Source: Euryarchaeota archaeon UBA102
Lineage (GTDB): Archaea; Thermoplasmatota; Poseidoniia; MGIII; CG-Epi1
Assembly: GCA_002509225.1 (NCBI GenBank)
Contig: DAHL01000024.1
Location: 1 to 10,000 of the forward strand
Direction: 5' to 3'
DNA length: 10,000 bases
The notes under the pieces are model-generated. The model was not told the origin of the DNA. It searched no databases and worked only from the letters and a program-made list of their open reading frames with translations. Within the stretch, counting starts at the first letter, position 1, and every line of letters starts with the position of its first letter. Of this stretch, positions 1 to 5,445 are shown one piece after another. A program made the translations under genes and the position numbers.

Positions 1-39
1 GCTGAAGAGAAACCGGCTGAAGAGGTGAAAGATGAATAA
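1..39 (+). CDS. rps4: 30S ribosomal protein S4, C-terminal end (partial)
   Basis: Reading frame 1 runs open from the window edge and stops at TAA 37-39, giving the 12-residue tail [12 protein letters not shown]. The tail is acidic with a small internal repeat: GCTGAAGAG occurs at 1-9 and again at 16-24. Too little is present to recognise the protein by its own sequence. The call rests on the conserved archaeal order rps13-rps4-rps11-rpoD, in which S4 lies directly upstream of S11; acidic, low-complexity C-terminal tails are plausible for S4 of such archaea. The stop overlaps the start of rps11 by 8 bp, and the rps11 Shine-Dalgarno sequence lies inside this tail, so translation of the two is probably coupled. 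Confidence 0.7.
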   Translation, partial: AEEKPAEEVKDE

Positions 40-415
40 TTGGGCAGTTGCACATATCTTTGCATCTCACAACAATATAATCATAACTGTTACAGACCCT
101 ACTGGAGCTGAAACTATAGCTAAGAATTCTGGAGGAATGTCAGTAAGGCAACAAAGGGAAGAATCGAGACCTCATGCAGCCATGCTTGCAGCAAATTCTA
201 TTTCTGAAATTTTGAAAGATAGAGGAATAAAAGAACTTCACGTAAAAATTAAGGGAAGAGGTGGTAAGAAGGGTGGTTCTCCTGGACCAGGTGCCCAAGC
301 AGCCATAAGAGCGTTTGCGAGAGCAGGTATATTGATAAGTAGAATAGATGATGTAACACCAACACCTCATGATGGAGGAAGAGCTAAAGGTGGACGTAGA
401 GGAAGGAGAGTATAA
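32..415 (+). CDS. rps11: 30S ribosomal protein S11 (uS11)
   Basis: Small-subunit protein of the 30S platform, binding 16S rRNA near the mRNA exit and the E site. At 127 residues it has the usual archaeal length. The N-terminal half shows the uS11 pattern [19 protein letters not shown], followed by a conserved GGM..R..R.E.RP.AA segment. The glycine-rich RNA-binding part [20 protein letters not shown] lies at about residues 75-94, followed by the TPTPHDGGR segment and a basic tail (KGGRRGRRV). The start at 32 is supported by a strong Shine-Dalgarno sequence GAGGTGA at 22-28, within the end of rps4, and by the correct family N-terminus. The stop TAA at 413-415 directly abuts the rpoD ATG, so this is the middle gene of a polycistronic ribosomal/RNA polymerase operon. 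Confidence 0.98.
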   Translation: MNNWAVAHIFASHNNIIITVTDPTGAETIAKNSGGMSVRQQREESRPHAAMLAANSISEILKDRGIKELHVKIKGRGGKKGGSPGPGAQAAIRAFARAGILISRIDDVTPTPHDGGRAKGGRRGRRV

Positions 416-1270
416 ATGAAAATAAAAGTACGAAAAATGGAAGAAGAGAGCGCCGTAATTGAATTCAATGATTCTAATTATAATTTTCTTAATTCATTGA
501 GAAGATCCTTAGTTTCAATGGTACCTTGCTTAGCCATAAGTGATGTAGATTTTCATATGGGTTCTTTAGGATCATATACAGGTGAAGATGAAGAAGAAAT
601 GGAATATGAATCTATGAGTTCTATGTTTAATGAAATAATAGCACATAGATTAGGTATGATTCCTATACCTACTGAAGAGGCAGTAATTAATGCATTCAGA
701 GGTGCGATAGATGATGAAGAAAAACAACCTGAAATAATGTATTCTCTACATAAACAGGGCCCTTGCACTGTTTATTCTGGTGATTTAGAACCGGTTGATG
801 GAGATAAGCAATTAGAGATTAAAAATGCAACAATTCCTATTGTTAAATTAACAGAAACTCAAGCCATATTGGTTTATGCAAAAGCTAAAATTGGAACAGC
901 AGACGTACATTCAAAATGGCAAACTGTAGTAGCTCCTAGATTTTATGAAGCTAGAACTATGACTGTAACTGAAGGAAAAGATTCTGCGAAAATTTTAGAG
1001 CTGGTAGGAAAAAGTAAATTTAAAAAATCTGGAAAGAAATATAAGATTGAAGATCCTTTAGAAGTTGAAAAAGCGATGAAAAAGATTGAAAAATTATGGA
1101 TTGAAGGAGATGAAAGTGATTGTGTGGAATTATCAATCAATGAAGGTCAATACATATTTGAATATGAAACGACTGGGGCCTTAACCGCTAAATTAGCGTT
1201 AGAACAAGCTTTGAAAGAATTAAAGGAGCATTTTGAAGAATTTTCCTCTAAGCTTGAAAAACTCGGATAG
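416..1270 (+). CDS. rpoD: DNA-directed RNA polymerase subunit D (Rpo3)
   Basis: Archaeal homologue of bacterial alpha and eukaryotic Rpb3/AC40; it pairs with subunit L to nucleate RNA polymerase assembly. The dimerisation domain is clear: FLNSLRRSL at about 24-32, the motif IIAHRLGMIPIP at 74-85, and HSKWQTVVAP at 165-174. The C-terminal part (ETTGALTAKLALEQALKEL) returns to the dimerisation fold. Two oddities are visible. Residues about 50-67 form an acidic insertion before the AHRLG motif that most relatives lack. The ferredoxin-like domain (about 190-240) keeps its length but none of the 4Fe-4S cysteines: the only cysteines are C38, C117 and C236. Such cluster loss is known in several archaeal lineages. 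The start abuts the rps11 stop and is preceded by the purine-rich GGAAGGAGAG at 401-410. The last base of the TAG stop is also base 1 of tRNA-Leu. Confidence 0.97.
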   Translation: MKIKVRKMEEESAVIEFNDSNYNFLNSLRRSLVSMVPCLAISDVDFHMGSLGSYTGEDEEEMEYESMSSMFNEIIAHRLGMIPIPTEEAVINAFRGAIDDEEKQPEIMYSLHKQGPCTVYSGDLEPVDGDKQLEIKNATIPIVKLTETQAILVYAKAKIGTADVHSKWQTVVAPRFYEARTMTVTEGKDSAKILELVGKSKFKKSGKKYKIEDPLEVEKAMKKIEKLWIEGDESDCVELSINEGQYIFEYETTGALTAKLALEQALKELKEHFEEFSSKLEKLG

Positions 1271-1357
1271 CGGGGGTCGCATAGCCCGGCCAATTGCGCA
1301 AGGTTGAGGGCCTTGTCTCTTAGGAGTACGAGGGTTCAAATCCCTCCTCCCGCACCA
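1270..1357 (+). tRNA. trnL-GAG: tRNA-Leu, anticodon GAG, with encoded CCA
   Basis: A class II tRNA of 88 nt folded by hand. The acceptor stem GCGGGGG (1270-1276) pairs with CTCCCGC (1347-1353) through one G-U. The D stem is GCA 1279-1281 with TGC 1295-1297, and the D loop carries GG at 1288-1289. The anticodon stem CAAGG 1299-1303 pairs perfectly with CCTTG 1311-1315; the loop TTGAGGG puts GAG at 1306-1308, reading CUC and CUU. The long variable arm (1316-1329) can form a CTC/GAG stem, as expected for leucine. The T stem GAGGG 1330-1334 pairs with CCCTC 1342-1346 around loop TTCAAAT. The discriminator is A1354 and CCA is encoded at 1355-1357. The tRNA is co-oriented with rpoD and shares base 1270 with its stop codon, so it is almost certainly cut out of the operon transcript. 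Confidence 0.97.
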
Positions 1358-1381
1358 TAGTTATTAGTCTAAAGGGTGTTA

Positions 1382-1388
1382 TTTTTTT
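1382..1388 (+). terminator. Oligo-T terminator for the rps4-rps11-rpoD-tRNA operon
   Basis: A run of seven T residues lies 25 bp after the tRNA CCA end. Archaeal termination commonly occurs at T-rich stretches in the non-template strand without a required hairpin, and I see no strong hairpin here. The run reaches the stop codon of the convergent sulfotransferase gene, so it must also serve as coding-end sequence on the other strand. Confidence 0.6.
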
Positions 1389-2130
1389 ACTGAGTTTCAT
1401 AGCCAAAATATGAAAGTAACTCTTTGTCTATAGCAGTTTCTATAATATTGAAATCGTCTTGGTTGAAATAATCTAAATATTTTTTATTTAGATAATAATC
1501 TTTTTTGTTGAATGATTTATTATCCTGTTTAGGGATTTCCCCAACCGCTTCTGGATTTCTAGATAAATTGAATTCAGGCATGATGACTTCATCTATCTTC
1601 TCTAAATCGAAAAAAATAGCTATTTTATTCAGTGCAGAATCTGCATCCTTTAGAATATCTTCATAACGTATCAATGTGGCATTTGGATTATTCTTTAGAA
1701 GTTCTGACCAATTACGATGTCTATCGTTCCACAGAGAAATGTACTCCTTTAGTTTTTTTCGATTTATTCCTTTAAAAGATAGTACGGATCTAGAAATGAG
1801 AGATTCTCTAGCTTCATATTTTGAATAACTTATTAGCCAAGAGTATGGATCTTTTAAACATACGACATATTTCATTTGATTGGCTTTGTATACTTCTTTT
1901 ATTGAATTTAATTCATCGATATTAACGAAATCTGAAGGAGAAATGCCATCGGGGTTGTTAATTGGATCCCAATCTTTACCAGACCAATCAACTGTTTCTG
2001 GATGATTGCCGTGTTTCCAACCCAAAACATTAGAAAGAATTGTTATATTTGAAAAGTTGTTATGAAATAGTAACTTTACTAAGTTAGTGCAGCTTCGTGG
2101 AATGCCATAGAGTTTGATATATGTTGGCAT
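1387..2130 (-). CDS. Sulfotransferase-family protein
   Basis: Predicted PAPS-dependent sulfotransferase, probably acting on a sugar or surface glycan; the substrate cannot be read from the sequence. At 247 residues it fits compact single-domain members. The N-terminal GIPRSCTNLVKLLF (residues 9-22) matches the phosphosulfate-binding P-loop (usually PRSGTN or PKSGTT), and GWKHGN follows at 37-42. KDPYSWLISYSKY at 93-105 matches the 3'-phosphate-binding RDP...S.Y element. IRYEDILKD at 154-162 followed by LNKIAIFFDL is the typical late motif. Odd point: Cys14 replaces the usual P-loop glycine. No signal peptide or membrane segment is seen. The gene is last in a leftward cluster, 53 bp after rqcH, with little Shine-Dalgarno signal and a TATA-like element about 30 bp upstream. 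It is an accessory type of gene sitting between two housekeeping loci. Confidence 0.8.
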   Translation of the reverse strand: MPTYIKLYGIPRSCTNLVKLLFHNNFSNITILSNVLGWKHGNHPETVDWSGKDWDPINNPDGISPSDFVNIDELNSIKEVYKANQMKYVVCLKDPYSWLISYSKYEARESLISRSVLSFKGINRKKLKEYISLWNDRHRNWSELLKNNPNATLIRYEDILKDADSALNKIAIFFDLEKIDEVIMPEFNLSRNPEAVGEIPKQDNKSFNKKDYYLNKKYLDYFNQDDFNIIETAIDKELLSYFGYETQ

Positions 2131-2157
2131 AGGTAATGAATGAGTAAATAGATACTA

Positions 2158-2166
2158 ATTAATAAA
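2158..2166 (-). promoter_or_regulatory. Possible TATA box for the sulfotransferase gene
   Basis: On the minus strand the 53 bp gap between rqcH and the sulfotransferase gene contains TTTATTAAT at 36-28 bases before the ATG. That spacing would start transcription close to the ATG, fitting a leaderless or short-leader mRNA; no Shine-Dalgarno sequence is seen before the ATG. AT-rich DNA makes chance matches common, so this is tentative. Confidence 0.35.
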
Positions 2167-2183
2167 CTAGGTAGCGAAATAAT

Positions 2184-4031
2184 TTACTCGTCACTATTCA
2201 AAAGAGAATTATCTATTGAAAACCCCACAGATTCAACTACATCTAAACTACCGAAAGGTAAAAGAGATTGAATTTCTTCTTGTGTACAATTAAGATGCTT
2301 TGATAATAATTGTGAGAACACGGTACTACTGCCAAAACCTGGACGTATTACTGAATAGTTTTTACTATGCGTAGCAAGAGAAGAAACTGGACCTATCATT
2401 ATTTTTTCAGAGTCTAAATATGAGATTTTTCCTATGGCTAAAAGAACTGGTAAATTCTTGAACCATGTGCGTTTACCTCTTAATGCAAAGGAGCCTCTTG
2501 CTAAAAATTCACCTGAATTTGGTGTTTTAGAAACCTTATCAGCAATTACACTATATGCATGACCTCCACTAACTTTTGATGACCAAGCTTTACTGAAGGA
2601 AAGACTGAATGAACCACATTCTTCCAATGATTGTTCAGACATTTCTGAATTGATGTGTTTGACTACTACACTCGGTGCACCGTGTATATCTGCATGTGAA
2701 AAATAATCATTCTTTTTTAGATATTTTTTAACTATTAAATCATTGGAACGAGCATCCTTTCCAGCAATGGCTATTTCACCCTCTGAAGTAATGAACCATC
2801 TATATTTTTCAAACCATTCTTGATTTTTATTTATATTTGATTTTACTCTGGAAGTTTTCTTTTTAGTTTTTGACTGAGTTAGAATTAATTTTTCTGCTTT
2901 TGCTGCTTTTGCTTCTAATGTCTTTGCATTTTTAAAATGTAAAGAAGCGTTAGCTTCGGGAGATTTGGAAGGTATAATCTTGAAAGAAATACCATCTATA
3001 GAAGTTTTGAATTCTGATCTTAAATCGTTGTAATCTATTATTGCTTTGTTATCTTTTTTATTGTTGAAATCATCGATAAGATTTTGAATGGGATGGACAT
3101 TGCTTGAAATTAATTCTGCAATTTTTCTCATTTCTTTAGATTGTTTTAAGAATTTTTTTAAATATTTTTTTTGAGTGAAGATACGACCATCTTCCCTTGG
3201 TGCTTCCATTTTTAATTCTTTTTTGAGTGATAAGAAATGCTCTATGGCTTCATTATAATTTAGAAATTCGGAGTTAATATCTAAATCTTTCAAATCGAAA
3301 GGACTGGCAAATAATATCTGTTTATTATTAGAATAAATTCTAGCTTTAGAAGGATTTGAAAGAATTGATTTGGCATGTAAAATAATAGATGAAATATCTT
3401 CATCTGACATATCTGTAACAGCAGTGTTTGAATTGTAATTAGAAGAGATATATTCTGCAACATCTGGACCTAAATTGCAGTCAGTAACTAAAGCAGATAT
3501 TAATTTTCTATGTGAGGATTTTAGTTTTTTAGTTGAAGAATGTGTATCGCTATCTAAAAAATTGAATGGATGTTTTGGATAAGTATAAAGTTCGCCTTTA
3601 TCTAAAATTCTATCATTAAGTTTTTCTTTACGAAGAATGGAAATAATCTCTTTATCTTTGCATAATAATAGGTTTCCTTTTCTGAACAACTCTATGATGA
3701 GATTAAACTCTTGATTGTTGTTTGAAATTATTATAGATATTAATCTATCACAATTAATCTGAGATATTGATTTTACGAACCCGCCTTTTATTGATTTTTT
3801 TAGAATATCTATAAAATTGCCAGATTTAGATTGGAAACCTTTAGAGGTAGTTAGATAAATCCAACCGTCTAAATTTATTAGTAATCTATTGGTGCCGTGA
3901 GTTTTATTACGAAATTTAAGAACGACTTCTTGTTTGGAATGCCGAGATATTTGCTCTAATTTAGAATCGCAGAGAAATTGCCAACTTTCGATTAGGACGT
4001 TTATGTCTATACTAGAAAGGGCTTTTTTCAT
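2184..4031 (-). CDS. rqcH: RqcH/NEMF-family ribosome-associated quality control factor (NFACT)
   Basis: Archaeal member of the Rqc2/NEMF/RqcH family. Family members bind the 50S subunit that still carries peptidyl-tRNA after a stalled ribosome is split, and in bacteria they recruit tRNA-Ala to add alanine tails. Domain order: NFACT-N at about 1-165, with the conserved Asp-Arg pair D95-R96 corresponding to the DR motif needed for tailing in bacterial RqcH; a helix-hairpin-helix-like stretch at about 170-225; a Lys-rich coiled coil at about 265-400; and NFACT-R from about 405. NFACT-R is unmistakable: WFEKYRWFITSEGE, then AIAGKDARSNDLIVKKYLKK, HADIHGAPSVVVK, and later RGSFALRGKRTWF. There is no NFACT-C domain, which eukaryotic NEMF has. 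At 615 residues it is close to, or slightly shorter than, the usual archaeal length. It starts 14 bp after the surface-protein gene, so the two are probably co-transcribed. Confidence 0.95.
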   Translation of the reverse strand: MKKALSSIDINVLIESWQFLCDSKLEQISRHSKQEVVLKFRNKTHGTNRLLINLDGWIYLTTSKGFQSKSGNFIDILKKSIKGGFVKSISQINCDRLISIIISNNNQEFNLIIELFRKGNLLLCKDKEIISILRKEKLNDRILDKGELYTYPKHPFNFLDSDTHSSTKKLKSSHRKLISALVTDCNLGPDVAEYISSNYNSNTAVTDMSDEDISSIILHAKSILSNPSKARIYSNNKQILFASPFDLKDLDINSEFLNYNEAIEHFLSLKKELKMEAPREDGRIFTQKKYLKKFLKQSKEMRKIAELISSNVHPIQNLIDDFNNKKDNKAIIDYNDLRSEFKTSIDGISFKIIPSKSPEANASLHFKNAKTLEAKAAKAEKLILTQSKTKKKTSRVKSNINKNQEWFEKYRWFITSEGEIAIAGKDARSNDLIVKKYLKKNDYFSHADIHGAPSVVVKHINSEMSEQSLEECGSFSLSFSKAWSSKVSGGHAYSVIADKVSKTPNSGEFLARGSFALRGKRTWFKNLPVLLAIGKISYLDSEKIMIGPVSSLATHSKNYSVIRPGFGSSTVFSQLLSKHLNCTQEEIQSLLPFGSLDVVESVGFSIDNSLLNSDE

Positions 4032-4045
4032 TTTAATCTCAAGTA

Positions 4046-5350
4046 TTATTGGCTCTCGCCTTTTCTAAATCGAAGATGTGTAGATATGAATGAAACTATA
4101 GTAATTGAGAAAAATAAATTATAAAAAGAAACGATGAAAGAAGGCGTTGTTTCAGTAGAAGAGACTACGGTTAAAGAATTAATAGCTACATTGTTGCCTT
4201 CATTGCTTTCAACTATATTTTGATTACCACAATCATAACCCCCTAGATCGTAGTCATTTATTCTTGCTGTTACTTCACGAACACCTATGGTAGAGATAAA
4301 ATCGAATGAAACTGTTTTTTCATCACCTGGAGCTAAATCTATACAGATTACAGTTATGGTGACACCGTCCATTAAAAACCAAACATCTACATTAGAGGTT
4401 GTAGCTCCAAAAATATCTAAACTACCGCCATCGTTCGCTACACGAGCCGAAGCGGTGATTGATTGACCAGCTATACTAGAACTATGACTAAAGGTTACCT
4501 CTCTGACAGCTAAATTGGGACTGGGTATTATTATTGTAATTATATTTTCTGATGATTCTGTTTCACCAGCGATACCTTCGACATCTAAAGAGAAATCATG
4601 GGAAATTGGAAGTTCATCATCTGCAGGAATGAAAACAACTGTAATCATGGCGTAATTTTGGTTGTTTGAACCTGTGCCTGAAATTTCTAATGTTAAAGAA
4701 TCGGATGTGTCTCCATCATCTAAAATACCGAATAAACCTTGGAAAAACCCAATATCGGAAAAGGATATCTCAAACTCGTCATCTTCCCAACCTGTGTTGA
4801 TAATTGTGAAATCCCAAAGCAGAGTATCTCCCTGAGCTACAGTGCTATCTCCTGTTTGACCGGTCGAAGATGCTTGTACTTCTACATCGTAATCCAATAC
4901 TGGGGTAACTAACAGACTGACACTGTTTGTATCGTTGCCACTATTGGCTCCACCTTTATCGTGACCTTGAACAACGATAGATATGTTTTCACCTATTGTA
5001 CAATTTGAACAATCTATAGTTAGATTAGTGGTGGATGTAAAATCTGCAGGAACATCTACATAATCATCTGATAATTGATAATCTGGGCCTTCCCCTCCAA
5101 CGAATAAAACTTCCATTTGGACATTCTGGTCAAAATCTTCATCGAAATTAGCAAGAGTAAAAACAAATGTAACTGAATCTCCTAAAAGAACTGATTTGCT
5201 ATGATCATCAACGCTAAGTTCAACTAAAGATGGATTATCTTGAGCAGTTGTTGTTGGAATGAATAATAAACAGAATAAGAAAAATGAAAATAATGCTAAA
5301 CGAAACGTAGTAGATGCGGTTGAAGTCAAAAATATCTGTTGGGTTTCCAT
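4046..5350 (-). CDS. Secreted, C-terminally anchored surface protein with CARDB-like domains
   Basis: Predicted cell-surface protein. Residues 16-31 form a hydrophobic signal peptide ending near TTTAQ|DN (likely cleavage after about residue 37). Three Ig-like beta domains follow: about 40-150, 152-280 and 280-396. The last ends with VESNEGNN (380-387), the hallmark of CARDB adhesion-type domains. A hydrophobic segment at about 403-423 followed by HLRFRKGESQ looks like a C-terminal membrane anchor with a basic cytoplasmic tail. The ectodomain is acidic and rich in Ser/Thr, with N-glycosylation sequons at N109, N116, N122 and N139. Cysteines C114/C117 and C336/C374 could form disulfides. The start is supported by Shine-Dalgarno AGGAG 8 nt upstream. 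Specific binding partner unknown. It leads the leftward cluster with rqcH and the sulfotransferase. Confidence 0.85.
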   Translation of the reverse strand: METQQIFLTSTASTTFRLALFSFFLFCLLFIPTTTAQDNPSLVELSVDDHSKSVLLGDSVTFVFTLANFDEDFDQNVQMEVLFVGGEGPDYQLSDDYVDVPADFTSTTNLTIDCSNCTIGENISIVVQGHDKGGANSGNDTNSVSLLVTPVLDYDVEVQASSTGQTGDSTVAQGDTLLWDFTIINTGWEDDEFEISFSDIGFFQGLFGILDDGDTSDSLTLEISGTGSNNQNYAMITVVFIPADDELPISHDFSLDVEGIAGETESSENIITIIIPSPNLAVREVTFSHSSSIAGQSITASARVANDGGSLDIFGATTSNVDVWFLMDGVTITVICIDLAPGDEKTVSFDFISTIGVREVTARINDYDLGGYDCGNQNIVESNEGNNVAINSLTVVSSTETTPSFIVSFYNLFFSITIVSFISTHLRFRKGESQ

Positions 5351-5358
5351 GCTTTACG

Positions 5359-5363
5359 CTCCT
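5359..5363 (-). promoter_or_regulatory. Shine-Dalgarno site of the surface-protein gene
   Basis: On the minus strand AGGAG ends 8 nt before the ATG at 5350-5348, a good match to the anti-Shine-Dalgarno end of archaeal 16S rRNA. It supports the chosen start and a leadered mRNA for this gene, unlike several neighbours here that lack a clear site. Confidence 0.65.
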
Positions 5364-5403
5364 TTTTATATTCTCCGATGAGTTAATAAAAGCCTTTGGT
5401 AGC

Positions 5404-5445
5404 ATGACAACAGGAAAAAGGAAAAAGGAAAGTGAAATTAAATGA
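5404..5445 (+). other. Possible 13-codon upstream ORF before the sugar isomerase gene
   Basis: ATG at 5404-5406 opens a frame reading MTTGKRKKESEIK and stopping at TGA 5443-5445. That stop overlaps the isomerase start in an ATGA arrangement, the geometry typical of translational coupling. There is no convincing Shine-Dalgarno sequence before it, the encoded peptide is low complexity because the DNA is a purine repeat, and the transcript may begin downstream of 5404. It is recorded as a candidate leader ORF only. Confidence 0.2.
5413..5430 (+). repeat. Tandem GGAAAAA heptamer in the 5' leader
   Basis: GGAAAAA occurs at 5413-5419 and 5420-5426, followed by GGAA at 5427-5430, giving about two and a half units of a purine tract that ends 11 nt before the isomerase ATG. 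It may supply a diffuse ribosome-binding signal together with GTGA at 5432-5435, or be simple low-complexity sequence. Confidence 0.6.

Larger units (their letters stand above)
5351..5441. promoter_or_regulatory. Divergent promoter region, surface protein / sugar isomerase
   Basis: A 91 bp gap separates two divergently read genes. It holds two TATA-like AT elements: TTTTTATATT at about 5363-5372 and TTAATAAAA at 5383-5391 (TTTTATTAA on the minus strand). For the rightward gene either would give a leader of about 30-48 nt. For the leftward gene the assignment is unclear: TTTTATTAA would place the start site about 11 bases before the ATG, inside its Shine-Dalgarno sequence. The region therefore supports divergent transcription without fixing the start sites. 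Confidence 0.5.

Noticed and set aside
140..370. 76-codon minus frame under rps11
   Set aside because: Antisense to a highly conserved ribosomal protein gene, with a Cys/Tyr-rich translation typical of shadow frames.
1316..1329. Variable arm of the tRNA read as a terminator hairpin
   Set aside because: It is the class II long variable arm of tRNA-Leu and is not followed directly by a T run.
3100..3260. A/T-rich low-complexity runs in rqcH as a possible frameshift or intergenic spacer
   Set aside because: The frame is continuous and the runs encode the Lys-rich coiled coil expected in this family.
1387..5350. Leftward cluster as a mobile or defence island
   Set aside because: No integrase, transposase, terminal repeats or defence domains are seen, and rqcH is a core archaeal gene; only the sulfotransferase looks accessory.
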